The notes: generated from the sequence alone by a model not told the origin. DNA of 64,000 nt from Silene latifolia (GCF_048544455.1 NC_133531.1:63650099-63714098), one strand, 5' to 3'; positions 46,862-57,430 are shown, numbered from the stretch's first letter. Translations and numbers: made by a program.

Positions 46862-47146
46862 AACTCAAGCAATGAAGAAGACGGCCTCATTGGCCAAGAT
46901 AAGAAATTGGGAGAGTTGTCTCTATCAACTGAAGAGATCTTTTGTGATCAAGTGGATGAAGTTTGTGGTCTTTGGGACGACGAGTTTGAAGGGATTTTTA
47001 ATCCCTATATTGGCAATGCTATCGATCAAGACCGACAACAAGGGCAAAGAACTAGTAAAGATCTTTATCATGATAATGTACAAGCTTTTGATTATTTCTT
47101 CAAGGTGTTGAGCAACATCAACAACACCTTGGACATGCCCCCATGA
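46862..47146 (+). pseudogene. C-terminal tail of family 2 gag-PR, after the Tat insertion
   Basis: Resumes the family 2 coding sequence. An acidic segment (SNEEDGLIGQDKKLGELSLS, CGLWDDEFEG) ends at the TGA after DMPP (47144-47146). No RT sequence follows, although RT would come next in an autonomous element. Confidence 0.7.
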
Positions 47147-47466
47147 CATCTCACTAAGGATGAGAGTTTGGTGGAGTCCTCCCTAAACCACCATTTGTAA
47201 ATATTTCTAACTCCCTAACTCGCATTTTTCTTGAATTGCATTTTTGTCATTTTTTGGATTTTTGTGCCTTGATCAAGATAATTATCATTTTTGAGAGAAG
47301 TGAGGGAGGGACTAATGATTTCAATTGATGTGTAGTGCTTTAGCTTAGTGTGGGGATAGCAATTGCCTAGGTTATTCATGCCTTAGTAGTGCCCCCACAA
47401 TGAAGAACATGGGATTTTGAAGAATGGAAAAATGACAAGGGATATGCAAGTACACGGATGGAACTG
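47147..47466 (+). other. Spacer between gag-PR and ORF1 promoter
   Basis: No gene. It contains a polypurine-like TAGTGTGGGGATAGC near 47347. Similar tracts occur near 50013, 50189 and, at the true 3' end, 51718. Confidence 0.5.
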
Positions 47467-47885
47467 AATCCGAGTAAAAGGGGCAGAATCCGAGCGGTTT
47501 CAAGAGAATCCGCCCGTCTTCAGGCAATCCGGGAAACTTGGTCAGAATCCGCCCGTCCTTCATGAGCTGAATTTTTGAAATTTTGGGACTGTTAGCAAAT
47601 TCGGGCGTCCTGCAATAGAATCCGCCCGTCTTCAGAAAGACGCCTGTCCTGGAAGGAAAGACGCCCGTCTTTTTGGCTGAGAAAAACAAGAAAAATCCCT
47701 GGAAAGGAATCTGCCCGTCTTCAGTGAAAGCCGCCCGTCCCGCAGTTGCAAATCCGAGCGTCTTTGCTGAAAGACGCCCGTCTTTAGGCGAGATTCCTGA
47801 AGCCCAGAACAGACAGAATCCGGGCATCTCGAAGGAAAGCCGCTCGTCTTCCCCCTGCATTTCAAATTTTTCGGGCGTTTATAAA
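47467..47885 (+). promoter_or_regulatory. Internal promoter of family 2 ORF1-like gene: motif array and TATA box
   Basis: About 15 copies of TCCGCCCGTC/GACGCCCGTC-type sites. Starts include 47469, 47489, 47509, 47528, 47548, 47601, 47621, 47639, 47660, 47710, 47730, 47753, 47773, 47819 and 47839. Spacing is mostly about 20 with 23-bp steps. TTTATAAA follows at 47878-47885, about 305 bp before the ATG. The same motif type marks the LTR promoter of this family. Confidence 0.7.
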
Positions 47886-48190
47886 CCCCCTCCCACATTC
47901 ATTTCTTCATTCCTTCATTCAAAACACTACCCATAAACCCCAAAACTCAAAACCCTCATCCTCTCCATCACAAAAACAAGATTTCCTCAACCACATTCAC
48001 CAAAATCAAATCAAAACCTCCTTTTAACAAAAATTAATCACTCCTCTTTCAACAAAAATCAAACCAAGCACCAAAATCTTCAACCTTTGAGTCGATTTTT
48101 GAATATATAAAGGCAAAGCCTTTCATCTTAAAATCGATTTGGGTACACTTGGAAATTGAAGATTTCACTCTTTTCTTGGTTCAAGCATCA

Positions 48191-49765
48191 ATGGCAAGGA
48201 CAAAAGGAGCAACAAAGGCACCAAAGGCAAAGGCACTCTCAACAAGACAAAAGAGTCTTCAAGCAAAGAAAGCCTCATTGGCTATGGTGGTAGCTAGCTC
48301 AAACTTGGAAGTGCAACAACAACAACCTCCCTTGGAAGCAACAACATCTACTACTCCGGAAATTGCTCAACTTTCGAACTATCCGGAGGTAATTTTCATT
48401 TCCAAATCCCATAGGGAAACTTTTGGCAAGTATGCTAGAAAATCCTTTCTATCCACCAAGTTTATTTGTCAAGATGCCTTAGATAAGTTGGGTGTCCTTG
48501 AGCAAACTAGAGCCTTCTTTGAAGCCATGGGGTTGGGCAAATTGTTTACAACAAAAGAATTGACATACCCCTCCCTTACCTTAGAATTCTTGAGTTCTTT
48601 GAAAGTTACAAAGGTTGAGACTATGGAAAGCATCGAGTTCCGCCTAGCTAATGTAAGTAGGCGCATCTCCTTTGAGGAAATGAGTAAAGCTTTGGGTCTT
48701 AGTGATTCACCGAGTTATTTCAAGGATGTTGGCAAATATGACCCCGCTCCTCTTTGGGAGGCGATTTCCGGAAGGAAATTTGAGAACTATCATGCTAGTC
48801 GCGCTCTATTAGTCCACCATCCGGGCATTAGAGTGTGGCACAAGGTCATAGGGAATACCATCATTGCGAGAAAAGACACCAACCACTTTACCAAACTCGA
48901 TTTTGTTCTTCTTGAGTCGGCCTTAAACATTGGAAGGGAATTCACCAAGCCTTTCAACTCTCTAAGGCTTTTGGTGGATAGATGGCTAAATGTTGATTGT
49001 GGGAAGCAAGGCACTACCGTTATTATGAATGGAGGTATAGTCACTCTTTTGGCTAAGTACTTTGATCCGAACTTCAACAAGGATAGCAAGTATGTGGCGA
49101 AAAAGGGTGGTCATCTCATTGATTTGGATACTATGATAAACAAATACAAGTGGGTCTCTCATAACCCTCTTGACACCAAGTATGGGTGGCTCACTAATGA
49201 GGCGAGATCTTTTACTTTGCCTTCGAAGATTTGTCGTTTAAGTGTCCATCGGACCAACTATCTCCATCCCCTCTCAAAAGAGGCCGAATATATTATCCGA
49301 AAACAAAGGGATGAAGTTGAAATGCCCTCCTCTTCCATTGTCACACCACCCTATCCTTTCAAGTACCAAGAGTTCAAACCCGAAGGTGTTGAAGCAAGCA
49401 AACATTATATGACTCTTCTTATGCAAGAGATGCACAAGCAAGCCTTCAAGGACCGGGAATATGCTTACTTAGCCCAATATCCACCCCTCCTTCACTTAGC
49501 TAGGCAAGGACTACTTGATCCTTCATGTCCTTTGCCTAGTTGGGCGGATATGGAAGTCTTCTTTCCGAGTGCATCTAGGGGTGAGATTCCGGGTGACAAT
49601 GAGGTTGTCGGTGATGAAGATGTTGATGATAACATTGATGAAGAGGCTAGTGAAGAAGAAGAAGAGGATGATGAACAAAGTGAACAACAAAGTGAAGAGG
49701 GAAGTGGTGATGAGTCCACTTCTATTGAGGAAGATGATGATAGTGATGATATGATGGAAGATTAG
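48191..49765 (+). CDS. ATHILA ORF1-like protein, family 2 (intact)
   Basis: 524 codons plus stop, uninterrupted; start at ATG 48191 (MARTKG). The sequence has a basic, Ala/Lys-rich N-terminus, then a conserved core with YPEVIFISKSHRE, LEFLSSLKV and the FxxMSKALGLSD motif. HPGIRVWHKVIGNTIIARKD and MNGGIVTLLAKYFDPNF follow. The C-terminus is strongly acidic (Asp/Glu runs). Core and tail parallel the family 1 ORF1-like gene. Function is unknown in this family; the acidic tail and basic head are compatible with a nuclear chromatin or RNA factor, but this is inference. It is the only long undamaged gene of the retrotransposons here. Confidence 0.75.
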   Translation: MARTKGATKAPKAKALSTRQKSLQAKKASLAMVVASSNLEVQQQQPPLEATTSTTPEIAQLSNYPEVIFISKSHRETFGKYARKSFLSTKFICQDALDKLGVLEQTRAFFEAMGLGKLFTTKELTYPSLTLEFLSSLKVTKVETMESIEFRLANVSRRISFEEMSKALGLSDSPSYFKDVGKYDPAPLWEAISGRKFENYHASRALLVHHPGIRVWHKVIGNTIIARKDTNHFTKLDFVLLESALNIGREFTKPFNSLRLLVDRWLNVDCGKQGTTVIMNGGIVTLLAKYFDPNFNKDSKYVAKKGGHLIDLDTMINKYKWVSHNPLDTKYGWLTNEARSFTLPSKICRLSVHRTNYLHPLSKEAEYIIRKQRDEVEMPSSSIVTPPYPFKYQEFKPEGVEASKHYMTLLMQEMHKQAFKDREYAYLAQYPPLLHLARQGLLDPSCPLPSWADMEVFFPSASRGEIPGDNEVVGDEDVDDNIDEEASEEEEEDDEQSEQQSEEGSGDESTSIEEDDDSDDMMED

Positions 49766-51730
49766 CAAGCTTTGGAGGCTCCTACCCTCTTGAGGTTTGT
49801 TATACTTCTTTCTTTGTTTTATTTATTTATCTTGATCATAGTTGGAGTAGTCCTAGCACCATAGAGGACTAACACCTCGGCCCCATTGAGGTGTTCTTAT
49901 TTCATTGTTCCCACTTTTGAAAATCAAAAATAACAAATTTAGTTTCATGCATTGCATCGTGTGTGCATGAACTACACCCAACCTTAGGACATTAGCAATA
50001 ATGTCTAACTCAGTTTGGGGAAGTACATGCATACACAACGGGAGGTAATCTAAATTATCCTCTCCGTCATAAACAAAAAACCATGCATCATGTAGTGTAG
50101 ATTAGTGTAGCTTGCATTTAGTGTAGAATTCATGCATCATGCTTACATGATTTCCCATCATTTTGGCCATTGAGGACAATGCCCATATTAGTGTGGGGAT
50201 GGGGAATTCTAACTTAACTTTTATTCAAAAATCCAAAAAAATCGAAAATCGAAAAAACCATAAAAAATTGAAAAATTGAAAAACCAAAAACAAGTTCATT
50301 TCCTTTGTAGTGTAGTCATGTATATATTGTATTTGTTCTATCCTTGTTCACATTGATCGACTACGCCACATCCGAGATATAAGGATATTGAAGACCGCAT
50401 GGTATGATCTTTCCAATCTCCTTTTTCCTCTTTATGTTAATGACTATGTGGCTTTATTTTGATTGATGCGGTACAACAATGCGAACTTAGGACTTGCCTT
50501 TAGTGTATATGTCATATTAGTTGGTAGAATCATTTGTATTAGGATGTTCATATGTTAGTTGCATCATAGCATGTAGTTGCATGTTAGAAAATTTTGTGAA
50601 ACCGTCTATTTGGGAAGCTTGACAAGTGTATATAGGCCCTAGTAGATGCTTTTTCTTCTTAAGACTTTGCTTGTTAGAATACTTGTAAAACACCCTAGGA
50701 TGTGTCATGCTAGTATCCTTTGACCCATGGATTAAGGCCTAGTTAAGAGTACCTTGTGGTGTGATAACTCCTTGGCTACCGTTTATTCCAAGGTGACCCT
50801 TGAAACCATACATCCATCCATCCATCATCCATGTTCTACCACATTTTTGTCAACAAAAGGGAATGGGCACAAAAAGAAATCAATTTGAGTTCAATGAAAT
50901 GAAAAGTAAAAGAAAGTTTGCAAAAAAATGCATCAAATGAAAAGAGGAGCAAAAATAGACTCCTAAAGTTTCAAATATAAGCCACCCTCACTACATATGG
51001 GGTGACTTTGAAAATTATCAAAAAGAAATGCAAAAGTTGAAAAGTTGTCAAGTGTTGAAATGCCAAAAATCAAAAAGAAATGGCAAGAAAGTGTTCTCAA
51101 ATGTTATATGCCACAAGAAATTGGGGGGAAAAACAAAAATGAAAGCAAACTCCCAAAGTGAAACTCAAATTCTATCGATCCCTTTATCCATCATATCCAT
51201 TTTTGTGCATGGTAGAGAGGGGACGACCCTTCTTCTTGTCTAGGCAAGAGGGGGAATTCCGCGATCCTCCAGTGTTTCTAACACCATAGGGAGTCTACTA
51301 TTGACAAAAGCATTTAACGATTGAGGACAAAGGTACCCTAGCTTGACACAATTTGGAGGTGATTTATTGGTATCCTTCTAGGCTTAGTAGTTTGAAGAAA
51401 TTGCATCTATGAAGGAGTGTGTACCCTTGAATTACTTCCCTTTTAGATAATTTCCGCCACTTAGATGAGGAAAGTGACTATTCTTTTGTAGATGCATCCA
51501 TTATTTGATTTTGTGTGCTTAATGTTTGGATGTGTCGCCATTTTGGAAAGACCCACCTTGCCTTGCAAGAAGGCATCCTACCTCATGGTTGTCTTGTTGT
51601 GAGTTGAAAGGGCGGAGTGAGACCCGCTAATTGTCTCATATCGGCTATGTTATTAGGTTAGTTTAAATAATGGTCCTAGTCTTTGTCACCTCTTTACTCG
51701 GGATGAGCAAATGTTCGGTTTGGGGATATT
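49766..51730 (+). other. 3' untranslated region and polypurine tract of family 2 element
   Basis: About 2 kb without genes. It has A-rich stretches of AAAAATCCAAAA type (50224-50292) and purine-rich 50900-51140. Polypurine-like tracts are CAGTTTGGGGAAGT near 50013 and TAGTGTGGGGATGGGG near 50189. The functional tract GGTTTGGGGATATT is at about 51717-51730, next to the LTR. Confidence 0.65.
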
Positions 51731-53469
51731 TGATGTGACCATAATTAGAGCATATTTAGTCCCCGAATTAGCCTTTTTCCCATGCTTTTTAGTGCATATT
51801 TGGGTCATTTATTGTCTTTAGTTCTTTGGTTTGCATATTCTTTGAGGTTTTGTGTCCTTGGTAGAAAAGGAGTGCAAACCTTGCATTTTCATGGCAAAAT
51901 GAGGCTAAATTGATTGAATTCAATGACCAAGCATCAAGGAGAGACAAGATTAGAAGGCCTTTGTACATACTATAGTAGATGGGCAATGATTAGAAAAGAT
52001 CCTTGCATCCCCGAGGAAATCCCCAAGGATTTTATGAAGAAAGGGGAAGAAAAGAAGAAGAAATGAGACTGTCCAGCAATCCGTGCGGATTATCTTGAAG
52101 ACGCCCGTCCTCCACCACCACAATCCGAGCGTCTTCACCAGAAGACGCCCGGGCAGCAACACCAGAAGACACCCGGCTTCTCCCAAAGACGCCCGGGCAG
52201 AGACCGCAGAAACCGCCCATCCCGTGCCTAAGACGCACGGATTCCCAGGCAGACAAATTCGTTTCTTCAAGCTTCAAAGAAAGATGCCCATCCTTCCAAA
52301 AATACCGGCGTTTCCTTAAGTAGGGACTTAATCGTCATTTAAGCCCTTAGTTAACCCTAATTCCTACACCTAATCCCCACTATAAATACCTCATTAGTCT
52401 AATTAGAAGAGCATGTTCTTCTTAGAAATCTTTAGTGTAGTTAATATCAATCAAATCTCTCTTTAATTTTGTAATCAACAATTAATCAAGTTTTAATACA
52501 AGTTTTATTTCCTTAATCTCTCTCTTGTTCATTCTTTATTTTGGGTAATTGAAGATTATTTGGGTTATTATTGGGAGATTGACAACCTCTCAATCAAGCA
52601 TCAAGTACTTCTTTTATTTTTTGCTTTATTATTGGAATCATTAGTAGGTATAATTCTCTTAATCCCTCTTTAATTATTGTTAATTACTTTCATTTATTCA
52701 TCATGTTTCACTTTGTTAGTATGATTGACAACCTTGCTAGCATGATCAACATGATAATGAGTGAGTAGTCACCTAGCTAGGGTTAATGGGTAATTAGGGG
52801 AAACCAACATGGGGAATGATTCATGCTTAAATTAATATGCTTTCATGGTTTATTTGCATGCTTGTTATGATCTCAACTCATGCACATGTTATGTTTGATG
52901 AAATGCGAGCCTATGAATCCTTGCATTTTTTACCCATCACCTATCTTTTCAATGAGACTTTTAAGATATAAACCAACTCGAGTCTCATTAGACCATGCAT
53001 GTTGTTGAGTAGGAAAGACTAAGTCGACTTGTAGGTGTTGTACAATCTAATCGATTCGGCTCCGGGACCCAAACTTTCCTAGGATTGTAAGATATAAACC
53101 AACTCAATCCATCACAACAATAATTGCTTGCTTATAATTTGAGAACATGTTTGTATGATCAATTCCCATGATTCCCCTATGACCCCATAACACCCTAGTG
53201 CTTTTTATCAATTGTTTACAACCCTTTTAATTCATCTTGCTTGTTTACTTTCATTGCTATTTAGTTTAGTGACCTTCTACATCAACCCCAATTGTGACAC
53301 CCCTAAGACACGACTAGTTGCAATAGAAATCTCATCTCAATTCCCGTCCCTTGGGATCCGACCTTTACTTACCTCTTTACTAATTGTAGAGTTGTTCGTG
53401 AAGCTATAAATTGTGTTTTGGTCTAGGTGCTCCTAACGACAAGTTACCGAAAAGATATAGTCCCGACCA
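51731..53469 (+). repeat. 3' LTR of family 2 element
   Basis: TGATGTGACC...CCGACCA, 1739 bp, collinear with 20242-21981. Promoter array at 52080-52241 and TATA at 52381-52388. The ORF at 53212-53409 and those across the array are not genes. Confidence 0.9.
52080..52388 (+). promoter_or_regulatory. 3' LTR promoter of family 2: 20/24 array plus TATA box
   Basis: Site starts 52080, 52100, 52124, 52144, 52168, 52188, 52212 and 52232 (20, 24, 20, 24, 20, 24, 20). TATAAATA is at 52381-52388, 140 bp downstream as in the 5' LTR. Confidence 0.75.
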
Positions 53470-53473
53470 AAAA

Positions 53474-53491
53474 TGGCGTCGTTGCCGGGGA
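53474..53491 (+). other. Primer binding site, second family 2 copy
   Basis: TGGCGTCGTTGCCGGGGA, one change from the copy at 21986, located after the LTR at 51731-53469. That LTR is therefore followed by a second internal region instead of flanking DNA. Confidence 0.85.
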
Positions 53492-53609
53492 CGGTGTTAA
53501 CTTGATTTAGATTTTCTTATATTGTTATTAGTTGTGTCTTTCTTTCCCTTGAGGAAGTAAAACTCCTCAAGGTTTGTTCTAATTGTTTTCGAGTTGTTTG
53601 ATATTTTGC

Positions 53610-54689
53610 ATGTCTAGAAGGTCACAAGGTGATTTGTTACCTTTTGATTGTGAAATTGAAAGAACTTTGACAACCAATAGAAGACTTGCTAGGAGAAATT
53701 TGAGAGGTATTGGTGAGGTTGTAGATATTCAACCAACTATTAAGTTCATCAACCCTTTTGCAAGAGAAGGTGAGGAGAACCCAACACAAAATACAACACA
53801 AAATCAACCCACAATGCCTAAGTTTTCATCACATTCCGTACCCACCGAGGAGAACCTACCCAATGGTACTCCCACACCACAACATCTAACCGGAAATTTT
53901 ATTGCCAAATCCGAATTTATCCAATTAGTCGAAAGAAGCTAATTCGGGGGGATGCCTAGTGAAGACCCTCATTCTCATATGGAGACCTTTTGTGACTATT
54001 GTGATGCGATTTCTCAAACCGGTGTAACTCAAGACCAAATTCGATGGGTCTTATTTCCTTTTTCTCTAATTGGCACCGCGAAACAATGGTTGAAAGGCCT
54101 TGATAAGGCTACTCTCCGAATTGATTCTTGGAAGAAGTTGGCTCTAGCTTTCTACAAAAAGTTCTACCCACCGGAAAAGACTAACATGCTAAGAGCTCAG
54201 ATTACGGGCTTTAAGCAAAGGGATGAAGAATCTTTGTATGATGCTTGGGAGCGGTTCAAAGGGATTTGTCGCTCATGTCCTCACCATGGACTTAGCGAGT
54301 GGTTCTTGGTACAACAATTTTGGAACGGTCTATATGAAGATTCAAGGAACATTCTCAACATGGGATCAAATGGAATGTTCACCGAAGTTGATGACAATCA
54401 AACTTGGAACAAAATTGAGGAAATGGCGATCCATAACTCACAATATAGTAGACCTCGCAAGGCTACTAGAGGAGGAAAGCATGAAGTGGACTCCGTTACT
54501 CAATTGGGTGCTCAACTTAGTGCTCACATAGATACCATCAATTTGAAGTTTGAAAAGGCTATGGCTAGACTTGAAGAAGCCTCAAAATCACCAAAGCATC
54601 ATGTTAATGCCATGACGGCATCTTCATCAATCCCAAGTGGGATATGTGAGAATTTTGGAACTTTGGGACATGACCAAAGTGAATGTAGG
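53610..54689 (+). pseudogene. gag, second family 2 copy (5' part)
   Basis: ATG 53610; nearly identical to 22122-23199. A TAA at 53940-53942 stands where the first copy has CAA. The first zinc-knuckle region reads CENFGTLGHDQSEC, so one zinc-binding Cys is replaced by Phe. The plus-strand coding sequence stops at 54689 and the next segment of gag follows in inverted orientation. Confidence 0.85.
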
Positions 54690-55276
54690 CTTCTTTTGAT
54701 GGTTCTCCATCCTTGGAGTTTTGCACAATTTCTTCCTTGTCACTAGCTTCCACAACTTCATCCTCAACTTGCTTCTTCGGTGCTTCATACCTTGTACCAC
54801 TTCTCAAGTGAATGGCACTAACCTTTTCATGTCTTGGGGGATTACTTTGAGGTGGTAATTGTCCCTTTTGTCTTTGTGAGCTTGAAGATGCTAGTTGAGT
54901 CAATTGGGTTTCCAACATTTTGGTGTGACCTAGGATGTTGTTGATGGTGGTTTCCTTTGCTTGACTATCTTTTTGCATTTGAGTGAAAAACTCTTGTTGA
55001 TTCTTTTGCATTTGAAGGACCGCTTTTTGAACATCAAAACCTTGGTCATTTTGTTGATTAAATGGAGTTTGATTTTGGTAACCTTGGTTTTGGTTGTAAA
55101 AGGGTCTTTGATTTTGGTTTCTCATGGGAGGTGGGGTGTATGTTGGTTGAGGGTTTTGAACATTTTGGCTTTTGTATGAGAGATTTGGATGGAATTTGGT
55201 GTTTTTATTGTAATATTTGGAATAAGGGGTACCACTCTTGTATGCTTGGAAAGCATTCACTTGTTCATTTGTTCCT
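54690..55276 (-). pseudogene. Inverted gag segment of second family 2 copy
   Basis: The minus strand from 55276 to 54690 encodes the part of gag that normally follows the zinc knuckle: NEQVNAFQAYKSGT through LPPQSNPPRHE to SKDGEPSKE. It starts exactly where the plus-strand copy stops, so a segment of about 587 bp was inverted in place. The right junction (55276/55277) then joins a family 1 ORF1-like gene, and the remainder of this gag is missing. Confidence 0.85.
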
Positions 55277-55989
55277 CAGCTCTAAGAAGGTACGGCCTCT
55301 AATAGTGATGAGGCCAGGCATCCCCGTGACCCGTAGTAACTCACAAACCGACTCGTAAATGCCGAGTCTATCTAGTGCCGTTTTCTCTAGAAAACGGGAA
55401 GGTACATGCACACACTTAAGCAGGTTATAAAATTTCGTACGGTGTAAAGCGTTGACGAATAATACCTGCGGATAATCTGGGTGAGAGTCGAGGGAGGTGT
55501 CCCCTCGAACCGTAACAGTGCCAGAAGTAGAAGCAGAAGCAGCAGCTGTAGAAGTGCTAGGAGCGGAAGTAGAGGTGACTGGAGCTGGCGTAGCTCGAGA
55601 CTGTCTACGACCCCGGCCTCTGGAACTCAAGGCAGAAGCTCGTGAAGCGACGGTGTGAGGAACCACTACGCTCAAGGCCGGCTGATCGTCGGGGCGAGTC
55701 CGCCACAGGTGCAAAAGTAGAGGTTGGTGTACACGTAGTGGCTGCAGTGGTCACCACTGAAGAGGGACTAGCAGCAGTGCTAGCAGTGGTGGTGACCGTA
55801 GAAGAAGTGGCAGCCTGAAGTGAGCTAGCTGCTGAGCTAGCTGGAGTAAAAACGCCCCCGCGGTGAAACTAGGAACACAGGGGTGCTTAGTGGTGACTAA
55901 AGTGGAGACAGTGGCAAAGCGAGGGCCACCGACTCACTCAAGGACGGGTGGAGGTGGTGCTTGGTAGAAGGTAAAGTACTAGACTCCAT
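55277..55989 (-). pseudogene. ATHILA ORF1-like protein, family 1 copy B (truncated)
   Basis: From ATG at about 55989 to the junction at 55277. The last part (55714-55277) is in frame with SRGRGRRQSR, the VRGDTSLDSHPDYPQVLFVN block and LITIRGRTFLEL. The N-terminal region is frameshifted, with indels relative to copy A. Everything after RTFLEL is lost at the fusion to the inverted gag. Confidence 0.7.
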
Positions 55990-56994
55990 CCCGTAATCAA
56001 AGCAAGGGGTATGATAAGAAAACAATCGCTAACCGTGGCTAAAACAAAGATGTAAAACCAGATGTGGCAAAGATGTGAATCCCCTACAAGTCGAAAAATT
56101 CGACTTTACAGCATAGAACTCCCAACAATCCTCAAACAAGTTTGAATTACAGCATATAATGGCGATAGGGGACGGGAAAAGCAGTTAACAACAGCAGCAC
56201 TTAAGTAATACTGAGGCTAATTAAAGCATTGCACAAAGATACAAATGCCCGACAAATCGAAAAATTCGACTGGGGTAGCCCTAATCGCGAGATTTTTGCA
56301 CAAAATTCGAATGGAAGCATGTTAGGCATCGACAGGGTGTGATAACAGTCTAAAACAGCAGCAGTTAAGCGACAAAGAAGCTAATTTAGACAGATTACAG
56401 CAGTAATAACCAAGTGACAGTTGAAAATTCGACAGTCCTGCACCCATATCGCAAAAGTTTTATGTAGAATTCGAATTAAGCATGTAAAACAGCGAGGAAG
56501 AGGAATTATGATCATCAAGCAAGCTAATTAAGGGCATACAAACACAATCAAGTCGAAAAAAAATTCGACTAAACAGGGATTTTCGAAACCCTAGAAACCA
56601 TTTACCTCATAACAATTCGAAAAAACGAAATTAAAATACAAAGAAGGTAAAAGAATCGCTTACTTGATGAGAATGATCCTACAAATGCAATTAATCTTCA
56701 AATAAACAAGCAACAATAGCGATTTTTCAGTCGAAAAACCCGCAAACCCTAACCCTTCTAAAAAACCGTGAAAATCAACACAAATTAAGGGGAAATTAAG
56801 GGGCTTTTGAAGATTAATTAGCAAGCAAAGGATTGTAGGTGGCGGATTTGGAGATTGGGCAAGAAAAAAGGGGATTTGGGGATGAGTTTAATCGCAATTA
56901 GGGGTAGAGTAGACGGAAATTTAGGGACAAAGTGAAATAGAAACAAAATAAAAGAGTTTAAGGTTGAAAACTCCCTGCGTCCTATTCATTTTCA
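55990..56994 (-). other. Leader and promoter region of ORF1-like gene, copy B
   Basis: Homologous to 2005-2837 but with extra sequence, notably repeated CGAAAAATTCGAC-type stretches (56091, 56257, 56556). No gene. Confidence 0.5.
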
Positions 56995-57099
56995 CTCGAT
57001 CTAGTGGTTTTAAACTACTCGATCGAGGACTTTTGATGATCCAGATGCTCGATCAAATGGAATTTACTCGATCGACCAGTCCCACTTTATGCTTTGCTC
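56995..57099. repeat. CTCGATCGAG array before ORF1-like copy B, cut by CACTA
   Basis: Motif starts 56997 (mutated), 57020, 57050 and 57069. The next copy would start at about 57099, exactly where only CTC remains before the CACTA terminus. Copy A has the intact CTCGATCGA at this place (2940). Confidence 0.8.
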
Positions 57100-57430
57100 C
57101 ACTACTACAAAAACAGGCAACCACAACGGCCCTTTAACAACGCTTATTCACGAAAATCATCAAAACACGTTGTAGAATTTATTCCGCGAATTTTACCAAA
57201 CTTAATGACAACGGTTATGCGTTGTTAACCGTTGTTATTTCTTTTAACAACGGGTCATACTTAAACAACCATTGTTAATAAAAAAACTAATAACAACGGT
57301 TAAAATTTAACCGTTGTTAATGGTTTGGCGCCAAATTAGTGAAAAGTAATCACAACGGTTATATTAGAACCCGTTTTTAATACGTTTTAACAACGGTTGT
57401 AGTCTCAATAACCGTTGTTATTAATATTAT
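57100..57430. repeat. CACTA terminus and subterminal repeats
   Basis: Terminal inverted repeat start, then at least ten copies of ACAACGG or its complement CCGTTGT, often as facing pairs (GACAACGGTTATGCGTTGTT, AACAACGGTTAAAATTTAAC). TNPA-type proteins bind such subterminal motifs in En/Spm. It lies directly upstream of the TNP2 gene and probably overlaps its promoter. Confidence 0.85.

Larger units (their letters stand above)
20242..53469 (+). mobile_element. Family 2 Athila-like element (LTR, gag-PR, ORF1-like, LTR) with nested Tat element
   Basis: Plus strand. It has a 5' LTR (20242-21981), primer site (21986-22003), gag-PR (22122-24640, resuming 46862-47146), a motif array and TATA box (47467-47885), an ORF1-like gene (48191-49765), a 3' UTR, a polypurine tract (51718-51730) and a 3' LTR (51731-53469). 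Without the nested Tat DNA (24641-46861) it is about 11 kb. No RT or integrase is present. The two LTRs are collinear and very similar by eye. The region right of the 3' LTR is a second internal region rather than flanking DNA. Confidence 0.8.

Noticed and set aside
49492..49768. Antisense ORFs over the acidic tail of the ORF1-like gene
   Set aside because: They mirror the repetitive GAA/GAT codons of the acidic tail and are shadows of the real gene.
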